Source of the DNA: Rhodococcus sp. ABRD24
GTDB taxonomy: Bacteria; Actinomycetota; Actinomycetes; Mycobacteriales; Mycobacteriaceae
Assembly: GCF_004328705.1 (NCBI RefSeq)
Contig: NZ_CP035319.1
Location: forward strand, 62,001 to 126,000
Length of the DNA stretch: 64,000 nt
Direction of reading: 5' to 3'
The position numbers and the translations under genes are program-made. Under the pieces are notes generated by a model. It was not told where the DNA came from. It did no database searches and was given only the letters and a program-made list of their open reading frames with translations. This document shows positions 53,132 through 63,644 of the stretch, piece after piece; within the stretch, counting starts at the first letter, position 1; each line of letters starts with the position of its first letter.

Positions 53132-54145
53132 TCACCAGTCGTAGGGGACCTCCGCGGACACGCCCAGCTCGTCACACAGACGCCGGATCGCCGAGCAGTC
53201 CTGGACCAGGTTCCGACGGCTCGTGTCGTGCACCGCGTCCGCGAGGATGCCCTGTCTGCCGGGAACTCCTTCCGCGTCCATCACGGCCGCCCAGGTCGAG
53301 AAGTCGTTGGCGGAGAACGCCTCGAGACCGTCGGCGAGCCCGGCCAGCAGCAGTCGCCGGTCATCAGCGCCGAGGCTCTCGAACACGATCTTCAGTAGCT
53401 CGCCAGCGATTGACGAGTGGCAGTACTCATCGCGACGGTGCAGCACGACGGTTGACCGATTGACCGGTTGCACGGTTTCGTCGTCGGTCATGAGACCGAG
53501 ATATGCGCTGATCGAGGTCTCCGCAACCGTGGTGAATGCCAGACTCGCCAGCGCGGCGGCACGGGGGCCGTCGGCTGCGCTCACCGCAGCGTGGTGGCGA
53601 CGCACCGTCGGACCGTAGGGCAGTTGACCCTCGTGAAGGTCCCAGCCGCGCCGACGCCTGGTGAGCGCGCTCGCGTTCAGGTGCATCAGCGTGTGGTACT
53701 GCTCGTCCACCATCGCCTGCAGTGTCGCAATGGTGAGTGTGTCCCCGAGGCCGGTACCGAAGGCATCCTGTGACAGGAGCCGGAATCCAGGATTGACGAC
53801 GTATTGCTCGACGTCCATCACGTTCTTGTTGTAGGCGATCCACGCCCAGGCCGACAAGCGGGCACGCACAGGTTCGTCGAGCCGACGGTAGCGATCGTCG
53901 TCGTGGAACGGGATCAGATGGTCCGGGTAATCCGCCTTGTCTGGCTCGAAGAGGTCGTCGAGATCGGGCTCCGCCCTCTTGACGGTGGCTCGCCGGGGCC
54001 AACTGCCGGCGAGGCTGCTGATGACCGCGCTCTCCACCGGATTGGAGGGATCGAACGGCGGCAGGGACGGCAGCCGCAACAGCGTCTCCCGCTCCGCGGC
54101 CTCGTCTCCGGTTGAACTTCCACCAAAAATGCTGTCGCTCATCAT
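53132..54145 (-). CDS. AurF/CmlI-type diiron arylamine N-oxygenase
   Basis: The 337-aa protein (337 from ATG 54145, 336 from ATG 54142) has all seven diiron ligands of the AurF/CmlI family: Glu113 (MDVEQYVVNPGF), Glu148 and His151 (VDEQYHTLMH), Glu209 (TTVAETSISAYL), and His236, Glu240 and His243 (VVLHRRDEYCHSSI). Their spacing (35, 3, 58, 27, 4, 3) nearly equals that of AurF as I remember it. These enzymes oxidise an aromatic amine to a nitro group with O2. It overlaps papC by 4 bases and ends the pap operon, so the likely substrate is a 4-aminophenyl compound: free 4-aminophenylalanine, a carrier-bound residue, or the finished peptide. Partial oxidation to hydroxylamine or nitroso is also possible. 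Confidence 0.9.
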   Translation of the reverse strand: MMSDSIFGGSSTGDEAAERETLLRLPSLPPFDPSNPVESAVISSLAGSWPRRATVKRAEPDLDDLFEPDKADYPDHLIPFHDDDRYRRLDEPVRARLSAWAWIAYNKNVMDVEQYVVNPGFRLLSQDAFGTGLGDTLTIATLQAMVDEQYHTLMHLNASALTRRRRGWDLHEGQLPYGPTVRRHHAAVSAADGPRAAALASLAFTTVAETSISAYLGLMTDDETVQPVNRSTVVLHRRDEYCHSSIAGELLKIVFESLGADDRRLLLAGLADGLEAFSANDFSTWAAVMDAEGVPGRQGILADAVHDTSRRNLVQDCSAIRRLCDELGVSAEVPYDW

Positions 54146-55070
54146 AAATCACCGTCCGATCGCCGAACATGGTCCGATAGGGTCGGTAGCTCCCGGAACA
54201 GGGTGTCGCACAACGCGCGGTACTCGCCGATACGACCTCCGAGTCCGCGCACGGACTGATCCATCAGTTCCTGGAACGTTGCATCGTTGCCGCACGCGAC
54301 AGTGTCCGCCAACTGCGCGAGGGCCCGTGCCAGCGCAGCGCGCGCGTCTCCGGCCGCCGGGTTACCCGCCTGGATGTCCCGATACACCTCGGGCAGGCCG
54401 GAACCGACCCGTGCCAGCAGCGCCAGCATCGTGGTGTGGGGCGGGGGAGCGATCGCAGCGAGTTCATCCGGACCGACATCCAGTTCCGTCAGCGCCAGGC
54501 CGAACGAGAGCACTGCCGCGTGGGTGAGTGCCTGCGTCGCGGCGACGATCCGGTCGTGTCGTGCGGCATCGACCCGTACCACCTCCGCACCCCAGCCGGC
54601 CGCCGAGCGGAGAAACGCGTCGACGGAGGGACCGGCTCGGTGAACCACCGCCGCCACCGGGCGTCCGGACATGCCCAAGCCGGGCGCGAACATCGGGTTG
54701 ATGCCCACCGCTGGTGCCGCTGAGCCCGGAGGAAGGGAGCGGTCGAGCAAGACTTGGTGGATGCGGGACTTCACCGACAGCGTCTCGACGAGCAGCGCGT
54801 CGGCCCGCATTGCGCGGGTGAGTACCGGGACGGCTGCGAGTGCAACCGACTCGGGGACTGCCAGAATCACCGTATCGGCGTCCGCGAGGACCGCAGACAG
54901 CGTTGCATCCGGTGCCGTGATGTCACCGGTTCCGACCGCCCCGTCTGCCCTCGGATCCACGACCGTCACCACTGCGCCGTCCGTGCGCAGCAGGTCCACC
55001 AACATCGACCCGACGGCACCCAGGCCGCCGACCACGACGAGTCGGTCGGTCGTGGGCGTTACCGGAAAGG

Positions 55071-55074
<4 letters not shown>
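54142..55074 (-). CDS. papC: 4-amino-4-deoxyprephenate dehydrogenase (PapC-like, TyrA family)
   Basis: The 310-aa protein begins with an NAD(P)-binding fold (RLVVVGGLGAVGSMLVDLLR) and continues as a TyrA/prephenate-dehydrogenase homologue: LAVPESVALAAVPVL, VETLSVKSRIHQVL, VGINPMFAPGLGMSGRPVAA. In the pap pathway it oxidatively decarboxylates 4-amino-4-deoxyprephenate to 4-aminophenylpyruvate. ATGA overlaps of 4 bases with papA (upstream) and with the N-oxygenase (downstream) show tight coupling. Primary-metabolism TyrA is less likely, because the gene sits inside this set and not with other aro genes. No ACT domain is seen. Confidence 0.88.
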
Positions 55075-57200
<2,126 letters not shown>

Positions 57201-57207
57201 GATGCCA

Positions 57208-57636
57208 TCAACCTGCAATGCCGTTGCCGTTGATCTCGTCGCCGTTACCCTTGCCTCCGTCTCCGTTGGGGACGCCCACGTCGACCGCGCCGTCTCGGCC
57301 GATCACGAGATCCTCGACCCGGCACGTCTCGCCGATCAGCACGTCGTATAGGCGTCGAAGGAACGCGGGCGACAGGCCATGGGTGCGTGCGAAGTCCTCT
57401 GCCCGGTCCTGCACGAGATTCACCCGATGTGGCTGCATCATCGGAATCTGCCGGTCCCGCTTCACCTGGGCAATTCGGACACACACATCGATCCGGGCCC
57501 CGATGTCCTCGAGTAGCCGCCGGTCGATTCCGTCGAGTTCTGCACGAAGTGCCTCGAGGTCCGGTTGGTCTGCCGAGATGGTTCCCGTGGGTATCCCGGA
57601 GGTGCCGGCCTTTGTCGAGCCGTTGGTGTCGTCCAT
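57208..57636 (-). CDS. papB: 4-amino-4-deoxychorismate mutase (PapB, AroQ type)
   Basis: The 142-aa protein is an all-helical AroQ-type mutase: LRAELDGIDRRLLEDIGARI, VCVRIAQVKRDRQIPMMQPH, RVNLVQDRAEDFARTHGLSP, then LYDVLIGETCRVEDLVI. By eye, Arg31, Arg48, Lys59 and Arg71 line up with the substrate-binding Arg/Lys residues of E. coli chorismate mutase, while two acidic positions after Lys are changed (MMQPHRV). That fits a mutase for aminodeoxychorismate. It should be the first gene of the operon. The C-terminal ~22 residues (VPNGDGGKGNGDEINGNGIA) are an unusual Gly/Asn-rich tail. Confidence 0.9.
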   Translation of the reverse strand: MDDTNGSTKAGTSGIPTGTISADQPDLEALRAELDGIDRRLLEDIGARIDVCVRIAQVKRDRQIPMMQPHRVNLVQDRAEDFARTHGLSPAFLRRLYDVLIGETCRVEDLVIGRDGAVDVGVPNGDGGKGNGDEINGNGIAG

Positions 57637-58034
57637 ACGCCACCTCGCCTTACATCTACTGGACCGGCGCGGGAGACCAGGAGCCCATTCGCGTCAGCCG
57701 AAGTCTGCTAGCTGTGTGCGTTCCGTCCTGTCGGGTTCTTTCATGATTGCACGACCGAACGAGGGGACGCGAATCTTCCCTCGAATATCCGGCACTTGTC
57801 GGTTGATCGACCGACCGGGTCGCTGGAGGCTTCGGTGACAGTGTGATCACGACCGGTGCCGAAGTGTCCGGCTTCGATTGCGCGAGGCCCTCGCGTGAGG
57901 TATCTCGTCGACCGAAACCTACCGCCGCGCAAAGAGGTTCGGAATGATCGCCCTCCATCCCGAAGGTCTCGCATAGGCTAGGTCGTCGTTCGGTCAAACA
58001 CAGAGCGGTCAACCGGATTTCGAGGGGGACGTCG
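57637..58034. promoter_or_regulatory. Divergent intergenic region, pap operon and lipase
   Basis: About 400 bases separate two diverging genes (papB minus, lipase plus). Both promoters must lie here. I see no convincing operator, hairpin or coding potential; the open frames on the minus strand are not protein-like. Confidence 0.5.
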
Positions 58035-59255
58035 ATGCCTGTTGCGATGCGACATCGCATGAGGAAAGCGCTAGCTGTCGCCGCGGTGGTCGCATGCTCG
58101 ATGATTCTCGAACCGATGACATCGACCGCGGCACCGATCTACCCGGTGAGCGATCCTGATCCCTTCTACGCCCCGTCGAACGATCTCGCCGAGCACGCTC
58201 CCGGCGATGTGCTCTCCGCCCGCGAGATGCCACCGTTGCCGCTGTTCCCGAACACCACCGTGTGGCAGATCAAGTTCCGCTCCACAAACTCGACGAACCG
58301 GCCGATCGCGGCAGTGACCACTGTGCTCGTCCCGGCCAACCGGAAGCCGAACGGCCCGTTGCTCTCCTACCAGCACATCATCAACGCACTCGGTACCCAG
58401 TGCGCGCCATCGCGCGCTCTGTACAGCAATGACGCCAACCTGATCATTCGCGAGGCGCCGGCGCTCAATGTCGTCCTTGCCCGCGGCTGGACCGTGGCGT
58501 TGCCCGATCATCTCGGGCCCGGTAGTGCCTACGGCGCCGCGAAACTGGGCGGACAGATCTCGCTGGACGGAGTCCGCGCGGTCCAGCGGTTCCCCGTTCT
58601 CGGCCTCGCGCGTAGCCCGGTGACGATGGCGGGATACTCCGGCGGCGGGATGGCGACGGCGTATGCGGCAGCCCTCGCGCCCTCGTACGCTCCGGAACTG
58701 AACATCGTCGGAGTTGCCGCCGGCGGAGTACCGATGAACATCGGGAAGATGGCACAGGGGCTAGGCACCGCCCCGCACCCGGTGTTCGGTTTGGCCCTCG
58801 CAGCCGCGATCGGCCTCGAACGCGAGTATCCCGACCGACTGCCCATCAGCGAGCAACTGAACGCCAAAGGGTTGGCGATGCGCAATGCAGTCGCCAATGC
58901 GTGCACCAACGACATTCTGACGGTGGGCGCTGGCCGCAGCGCCTTTGAGATCTCGAATACGACCGATCTGTTGGCCAGCCCGGCCGCCGTCGAGATCCTC
59001 GACGACAACAGCATCGAAAAATTTCCCGGCATCCCCACCGCGCCGCTCTTCGAGTGGCACAGTCCGACCGATGCTCTCATCCCGGTCGACTCGATCGACT
59101 CGACGATGCAGCGCTACTGCGCGGCCGGGGCGAAGGTTCAATCGGAGCTATTTCCCAGCCCGGACCATCTCACCACCGCGGTACTCGGCCTCCCACGAGC
59201 GCTGGACTATCTCGACGCACGCTTCCGTGGAGAACCCGCGCCCAGCAACTGCTGA
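58035..59255 (+). CDS. Secreted lipase, LIP/Candida lipase-A-like family
   Basis: The 406-aa protein has a signal peptide (KALAVAAVVACSMILEPMTS, then TAAPIYPV) and belongs to the secretory lipase family. It shows the GYSGGGMATAYAAAL nucleophile elbow, the PFYAPSNDLAEHAPGDVLSA start common to this family, and WHSPTDALIPVDSIDS carrying a catalytic Asp. A late PDHLTT carries the His. GAGGGGG lies upstream of the ATG. It is expected to hydrolyse triacylglycerols or esters outside the cell. There is no evidence that it acts on the NRPS product, despite its location. Confidence 0.88.
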   Translation: MPVAMRHRMRKALAVAAVVACSMILEPMTSTAAPIYPVSDPDPFYAPSNDLAEHAPGDVLSAREMPPLPLFPNTTVWQIKFRSTNSTNRPIAAVTTVLVPANRKPNGPLLSYQHIINALGTQCAPSRALYSNDANLIIREAPALNVVLARGWTVALPDHLGPGSAYGAAKLGGQISLDGVRAVQRFPVLGLARSPVTMAGYSGGGMATAYAAALAPSYAPELNIVGVAAGGVPMNIGKMAQGLGTAPHPVFGLALAAAIGLEREYPDRLPISEQLNAKGLAMRNAVANACTNDILTVGAGRSAFEISNTTDLLASPAAVEILDDNSIEKFPGIPTAPLFEWHSPTDALIPVDSIDSTMQRYCAAGAKVQSELFPSPDHLTTAVLGLPRALDYLDARFRGEPAPSNC

Positions 59256-59297
59256 GAGACAAATACAGGGCTACCCGACTATCAGGCCACACAACGA

Positions 59298-59337
59298 GTC
59301 AGTGCCGTCACGGAGTTGTCTCCATGACGGCACTGAC
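59298..59337. terminator. Bidirectional hairpin terminator
   Basis: A 13-bp perfect stem GTCAGTGCCGTCA (59298-59310) pairs with 59325-59337. The loop holds a further GGAG/CTCC pairing around TTGT. It lies between the converging lipase and rbpA genes. Confidence 0.85.
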
Positions 59338-59352
59338 ATCGTCACTGCGTGC

Positions 59353-59448
59353 GCGACGCTGGAACTTGGTGCTCACGCTCCGCGACGCTGGAACTTGGTG
59401 CTTACGCTCCGCGACGCTGGAACTTGGTGCTTACGCTCCGCGACGCTT
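59353..59448. repeat. 29-bp tandem repeat, 3.3 copies, at the 3' end of rbpA
   Basis: Copies start at 59353, 59382 and 59411, with a partial one at 59440. On the plus strand each begins GCGACGCTGGAACTTGG and ends CGCTCC; copies 2 and 3 differ from copy 1 by one base. The partial copy is the coding end of rbpA (Arg-Gly-Ala-stop on the minus strand), so the array has grown out of the gene's 3' end. Confidence 0.92.
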
Positions 59449-59769
59449 GGTCTTGAGGAGGTCGAGGCGCTCCTTGAGCAACTCTTCTAGTTCCTCGACC
59501 GAGCGGCGCTCGAGCAGCATGTCCCAGTGGGTACGAGGCGGCTTGACCTTCTTCGCCTCGGGAGCGGTGCCCTCCAGGAGCGCTCCCTCGAGCCCGTTCT
59601 TGCACAGCCACGTGCCGGGGATCTCGGCTTCGTCGGCGAAGGGAACATCGAACTCCTCGCCATTGTCGCACCGGTAACGGGCGACGCGACGGGGCGCCAG
59701 GTCGTGGTCTCGATCGGTCTCGTAGCTCACCGCACCGAGTCGGCTACCTCGAAGTACGCGATCTGCCAT
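59431..59769 (-). CDS. rbpA: RNA polymerase-binding protein RbpA
   Basis: The start was set at ATG 59769, giving MADRVLRGSRLGAVSYETDR, 112 aa, the usual RbpA length. The zinc/core domain has YRCDNGEEFDVPFADEAEIP and TWLCKNGLEGAL, and the sigma-interacting C-terminus has KPPRTHWDMLLERRSVEELE. RbpA is an actinobacteria-specific activator that binds the principal sigma factor and promoter DNA. Its presence places the window in Actinobacteria. The last codons merge into the 29-bp tandem repeat. Confidence 0.96.
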   Translation of the reverse strand: MADRVLRGSRLGAVSYETDRDHDLAPRRVARYRCDNGEEFDVPFADEAEIPGTWLCKNGLEGALLEGTAPEAKKVKPPRTHWDMLLERRSVEELEELLKERLDLLKTKRRGA

Positions 59770-59885
59770 GGTGTGTCCTCTCTTCGTTCTTCCGCCGCGC
59801 CAGCTCGCCTGCAACGGCGCACCGAGCGTTCACAACCATCTACAACGTCCCGGAATCTGGAAACGTTCCCGCGACTTACGCGGCT

Positions 59886-59915
59886 GCGGCCGCCCCATCT
59901 TACCGGGGCGGCCGC
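59886..59915. promoter_or_regulatory. Perfect inverted repeat between rbpA and a divergent gene
   Basis: GCGGCCGCCCC (59886-59896) is repeated in reverse complement at 59905-59915 around the 8-base spacer ATCTTACC. It lies in the shared upstream region of two divergent genes, so a terminator is not expected. It may be a leader hairpin of rbpA or an operator. Confidence 0.6.
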
Positions 59916-59942
59916 ACCGCACCGGCAGTAAGGTGTACAACC

Positions 59943-60275
59943 ATGCCCGGACCAAGCCGCCGACCCGAATCCTGCGTGTGGTGCGGACGGGAGGTCGCGG
60001 GTTCGACAGTCGGCCGCCGGCGGCGTTACTGCCGGCAGTCGTGTCGCCAGCGCGCCTACGAACAGCGTGCTGCGGTCAAGGGCACCAGCATTCCGGCGGA
60101 CGCGCTCGTGCTCACCGCTGACGAGGCCTCGGCGCTGGCCGACCGCATGTTCGAACTGCGCTGCGCGGCAGAGGACGTCGCGACGGCGATTGCAGAGGGC
60201 GCAGATTCCGGCGAACTCAGCGCGCTGGCCACGGACCTGGTGGGTCTGGCACGCGCCGCCGAGCGCTTTCGCTGA
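59943..60275 (+). CDS. Small Cys-rich (zinc-ribbon-like) conserved hypothetical protein
   Basis: The 110-aa protein starts with MPGPSRRPESCVWCGREVAG and YCRQSCRQRAYEQRAA, two Cys pairs (CxxC and CxxxC) that look like a small zinc finger. The C-terminal helices (TADEASALADRMFELRCAAE) are acidic and lack known motifs. Similar short proteins occur in actinobacteria with no known role. Its 3' end overlaps the converging hydrogenase protease gene by 59 bases. Confidence 0.7.
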   Translation: MPGPSRRPESCVWCGREVAGSTVGRRRRYCRQSCRQRAYEQRAAVKGTSIPADALVLTADEASALADRMFELRCAAEDVATAIAEGADSGELSALATDLVGLARAAERFR

Positions 60276-60729
60276 TCTCCCAGTTCTCCAGTTCGGTATC
60301 GATCGCAGCCACAACTTCCGCGACCGCCCGTGCGACAGGGGGCGACAGACCGATCCCCACCCTGACATCGGCGCCCTCGACGGTGAATACGACGAGGGCA
60401 CCCGGGCTGCGGCCGAGCTCGCGGGCCAGCTCCAGCGTCGTGAACAGGTCGACACTGTGGCCGCCTATCGAGCCCACTGCATCGACCCCAGCCGAGGTGG
60501 CCCGCCGCACCCGCCCCGCCCGCGCAGGGGTGCCCATCGCCAGGTCCACCACGATCGCGAGGTCAGCCCCCGACCAGGCGTCGAGCAGGTCGACCGCGTC
60601 GGCCGCAACGACCGCGTCCACCCTGTGACCACCGGGGGTTCGGTCTGCCAGCGCCCGGATGACCGCCGGTCCCAGGCCGTCGTCCCGCCGGAACTCGTTT
60701 CCCATCCCCACGACCACAACCGTCGTCAC
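60217..60729 (-). CDS. Hydrogenase maturation endopeptidase (HyaD/HycI/HoxW family)
   Basis: From GTG 60729 the protein is 170 aa, starting [20 protein letters not shown], the family motif with the nickel-sensing Glu and Asp. Further marks are ADLAIVVDLAMG and GGHSVDLFTTLELARELG. It cuts the C-terminal peptide of the large subunit after nickel insertion. The gene overlaps the large-subunit gene by 4 bases, so it is dedicated to that enzyme. The expected cut is after His430 of the large subunit. Confidence 0.9.
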   Translation of the reverse strand: MTTVVVVGMGNEFRRDDGLGPAVIRALADRTPGGHRVDAVVAADAVDLLDAWSGADLAIVVDLAMGTPARAGRVRRATSAGVDAVGSIGGHSVDLFTTLELARELGRSPGALVVFTVEGADVRVGIGLSPPVARAVAEVVAAIDTELENWEISESARRRVPDPPGPWPAR

Positions 60730-62045
60730 CGGCGCACGACCCGGAGATCGAGGAAGTGCGTGGCACAGGAGATACAGGGATCGTGGTTGCGGATCGTTCG
60801 CTCGCACAGTGCCGTCAAGGCGGCATCGTCGAGGTCCAGATGCTCACCGATCCGATCGGCGAGATCTGCCTCGATCGCATCCTGGTTCTGCGCGGTCGGC
60901 GGCACGATGTTCGCCGACTCGATCAGCCCATTCGCGGCGAGATGGTAGCGGTGGTAGAGCAGGCCACGTGGGGCCTCGCTCACGCCACGGCCCACTGCCG
61001 CGCGCGCAGTCACCGGTGTGGCGGGGGGCTCGGGCCGCTCGTAGGCCTCGATCAGCCGAAGCGCTTCATCCACCGCATAGACCACCTCGACGGCGCGAAC
61101 TACGATGCTGCGGAATGGGTTTCGGCATTCGGTGTCGAGTCCGGCGGCCGTTGCTGCCTCGCGGGCGGTCGCGGACAGTTGCTCATGGTGGAGGGTGTAC
61201 CGAGCCAGGGGCCCGGTGAGATACCTCTCCCCGTCCAGGCGGGCGTGCAACGCCGTCGAGTGCGGGACGTGGTATTCGACGACATGGTCGTCGAAGTCGG
61301 CGACAGGAAAGCCGCCGCCCCCGCTGGTGCGGATGTCCCCATCCTCGATCGCGTATCGCTCCGGGTGGTGCAGGGCCATGAGTGTCGATTCGAGCCGGAC
61401 ATCGGGGAACTCGAACCCGGCGACCCAGCGAACCGTCTCGATTGCGTCGTCGAGGGCGCGGCGGAGTGTCTCGGCGAGCGGCGCGAGATCGGTGCGGGTG
61501 GGTGCCCGGTAGAAGCCCCCGACCCGCACATTGACCGGGTGGATGGGCCGTCCACCGACGGTCTCGAGGATCGCGTTACCAGCCTTCTTCAAGGCGAGGC
61601 CCCGTTCGACCGCGCCCCGCTGGGAGCGCGCCAGTGCCACAGAGTCGGGTGCGCCCAGGAAATCCGGGGCATGCAGGAAATAGATGTGCAGTGCGTGGCT
61701 CGCGATCCACTCGCCGCAGTACAGCAACCGGCGTAGCTCGACCACCCGCCGGTCCACGGAAGCTCCGCACGCCTGCTCGAGGGCATTGCACGCGCTCACC
61801 TGGTAGGCGACCGGACAGATGCCGCAGATCCGGGAGGTGAGGTCCGGTGGTTCCCGGAAGTCGCGGCCGCGCAGGAACGCCTCGAAGAACCGGGGCGGTT
61901 CGTAGATGTTCAGCTGCGCCGACTCGACCGACCCGTTTCGGACCGCGACGTCCAGCCGTCCCTCACCCTCTACCCGGGCCAGAGCCCGGACGGTCAACTG
62001 GCGGCGCTCGGCCGCGGCGTCGCCGTCGGGTGCATCACCGGCCAT
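60726..62045 (-). CDS. hyhL: [NiFe]-hydrogenase large (alpha) subunit, group 3b-like
   Basis: ATG 62045 ([20 protein letters not shown]) gives 439 aa. The nickel ligands are complete: Cys74 and Cys77 in [12 protein letters not shown], and Cys424 and Cys427 in DPCISCATH. Nine residues follow His430, the processing extension. The pattern and length fit soluble group 3b (NADP-linked, bidirectional) hydrogenases such as the mycobacterial Hyh. It works with the small subunit and the flavin subunit encoded upstream. It overlaps the small-subunit gene by 11 bases. Confidence 0.93.
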   Translation of the reverse strand: MAGDAPDGDAAAERRQLTVRALARVEGEGRLDVAVRNGSVESAQLNIYEPPRFFEAFLRGRDFREPPDLTSRICGICPVAYQVSACNALEQACGASVDRRVVELRRLLYCGEWIASHALHIYFLHAPDFLGAPDSVALARSQRGAVERGLALKKAGNAILETVGGRPIHPVNVRVGGFYRAPTRTDLAPLAETLRRALDDAIETVRWVAGFEFPDVRLESTLMALHHPERYAIEDGDIRTSGGGGFPVADFDDHVVEYHVPHSTALHARLDGERYLTGPLARYTLHHEQLSATAREAATAAGLDTECRNPFRSIVVRAVEVVYAVDEALRLIEAYERPEPPATPVTARAAVGRGVSEAPRGLLYHRYHLAANGLIESANIVPPTAQNQDAIEADLADRIGEHLDLDDAALTALCERTIRNHDPCISCATHFLDLRVVRR

Positions 62046-62820
62046 GCCGACGGCCCTCCTCGAACCCGGGCGCCGCCACATTGAAAGTGGAGAACACCCT
62101 CCCGACAGCCTCCTCGTCCATTCCGCACCGGCGTAGCCATCCGGCGAGCGAGGCGATGTTCGGGTCTGGTGTCGGCCCGAAGCAGCCGTAACAGCCCCGA
62201 GAGTGGGCGGGACACAGTGCACCGCAGCCGGCGTGTGTGACGGGGCCGAGGCATGGGGTGCCGTCGGCAACCATGACACACGTCAGTCCGCGCCGTTTGC
62301 ATTCGGTACAGACGCTGGTATTCGGGATGTTCGGGGTGCGTCCGGCCAGGAAAGCGGTGATCACCTCGATGAGTTGCCGGCGGTCGATCGGACAGCCGCG
62401 CAACTCGAAATCCACCGGGACATGTGCCGATATCGGCGTCGACGTCCCGAGCGTATCGATGTACTGCGGACTCGCGTAGACGACGTCCGCGAACTCGGCG
62501 ACATCGCCGAAGTTCCGCAGCGCCTGGACGCCCCCGGCGGTGGCGCACGCACCGATCGTCACCAGCCGTGCCGAATCATCCCGGATCCGGTGGATCCGTT
62601 CCACATCGGCCGCGGTGGTGATCGAGCCCTCCACCAGCGACAGGTCGTAGGGACCGTCGACCGATGCGCTCGACATCTCCAGAAAATGTGCGATCTGCAT
62701 CGATCCGGCCACCGCGAGGAGCTCGTCCTCACAGTCGAGAAGCGACAGCTGGCACCCGTCACACGAGGCGAACTTCCACACCGCGAGTGTCGGCTTCGAG
62801 GGCGGGAATGGTTCGGGCAT
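62035..62820 (-). CDS. hyhS: [NiFe]-hydrogenase small (delta) subunit, group 3b-like
   Basis: The 261-aa protein starts [20 protein letters not shown] and lacks a Tat signal, so the enzyme is cytoplasmic. Cys ligands for the proximal cluster are in [20 protein letters not shown] and RGCPIDRR. Further Cys residues ([36 protein letters not shown]) should bind one or two more iron-sulfur clusters. It passes electrons from the nickel site to the FAD/iron-sulfur subunit. Confidence 0.93.
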   Translation of the reverse strand: MPEPFPPSKPTLAVWKFASCDGCQLSLLDCEDELLAVAGSMQIAHFLEMSSASVDGPYDLSLVEGSITTAADVERIHRIRDDSARLVTIGACATAGGVQALRNFGDVAEFADVVYASPQYIDTLGTSTPISAHVPVDFELRGCPIDRRQLIEVITAFLAGRTPNIPNTSVCTECKRRGLTCVMVADGTPCLGPVTHAGCGALCPAHSRGCYGCFGPTPDPNIASLAGWLRRCGMDEEAVGRVFSTFNVAAPGFEEGRRHGR

Positions 62821-63644
62821 CACAACTCCCTGGTGTGCAGTAGAGGTGCAGCAATCGCATAGTCGACTACCGGGCCGTCGCGGCACAGCAGCAGTTCGCC
62901 CAGCTGGCAGTGTCCACACACACCGATGCCGCACTGCATGTTCCGCTCCAGTGACACCTCGATGTCCCACGGCTGCATGCCTTTTCCTTCCAGAATCCGC
63001 ACCGCGTACCGCATCATGGCCTCCGGGCCGCAGACCAGCGACCGGGTGCGAGCGGGATCGATCTCGAGTCTTGCCAGAACCTCGGTGACGAATCCGACAG
63101 GTCCGGACCAGTCGCGAGTCGGCTGATCGATCGTCACCACGACGTCGATACCCGCGTCCTGCCAGACGTCCAGGTCTCGGCGGTACAGGATCTCGGCGGG
63201 ATTGCGAGCGCCGACGACGAGGCCGACCCGCCGATAGCGGTGCCGATCCGCGAGGACCGCCAGCACCGGCGCGCGGACTGCCGCGAGCCCGACACCCCCC
63301 GCGACGATCAGCAGGTCGCCACCGATCGCCGGCGTCAGATCCCAGCCGGTGCCGAACGGCCCGCGCACCCCGATCACGCGGCCCACCGGCGCGTCATGCA
63401 ATGCAGCGCTCACCGCGCCGACCCGCCGGATGGTGTGGGTCAGCGTGCCGTCCTGCCTGCTCGGATCCCCGCACAGCGAAACCGGGATCTCGCCGACGCC
63501 CGGCGCGCACAGCATCATGAACTGGCCGGGCCGGAATGCCGGTAACGGTGAACCGACCGGGCCCAGTTCGAGGGTCGCCGAATCGTTGGTCTCGACCGTC
63601 CGACGCAGCACCCGGTGCGGAACCGGCACAAGTGGTGTCGTCAT
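62820..63644 (-). CDS. Hydrogenase FAD/NAD(P)-binding (gamma) subunit
   Basis: From ATG 63644 the protein is 274 aa. It has the FAD-binding FRPGQFMML, the nucleotide-binding [20 protein letters not shown], and [10 protein letters not shown]. The C-terminal [2Fe-2S] motif C-x4-C-x2-C-x7-C is seen in [17 protein letters not shown]. It joins the hydrogenase to the NAD(P)H pool. The stop and the next start share a base (TGATG), and the upstream gene overlaps it by 4 bases. Confidence 0.92.
   Translation of the reverse strand: MTTPLVPVPHRVLRRTVETNDSATLELGPVGSPLPAFRPGQFMMLCAPGVGEIPVSLCGDPSRQDGTLTHTIRRVGAVSAALHDAPVGRVIGVRGPFGTGWDLTPAIGGDLLIVAGGVGLAAVRAPVLAVLADRHRYRRVGLVVGARNPAEILYRRDLDVWQDAGIDVVVTIDQPTRDWSGPVGFVTEVLARLEIDPARTRSLVCGPEAMMRYAVRILEGKGMQPWDIEVSLERNMQCGIGVCGHCQLGELLLCRDGPVVDYAIAAPLLHTREL

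Noticed and set aside
57656..58060. Open frame on the minus strand upstream of the pap operon
   Set aside because: No family, poor composition, no ribosome site, and it covers the region where both divergent promoters must be.
58035..59255. Lipase as part of the NRPS pathway
   Set aside because: Nothing beyond position supports it; it is divergent from the pap operon and followed by a strong terminator.
59353..59448. CRISPR array
   Set aside because: Copies are directly abutting with no spacers, and one copy is the coding end of rbpA.
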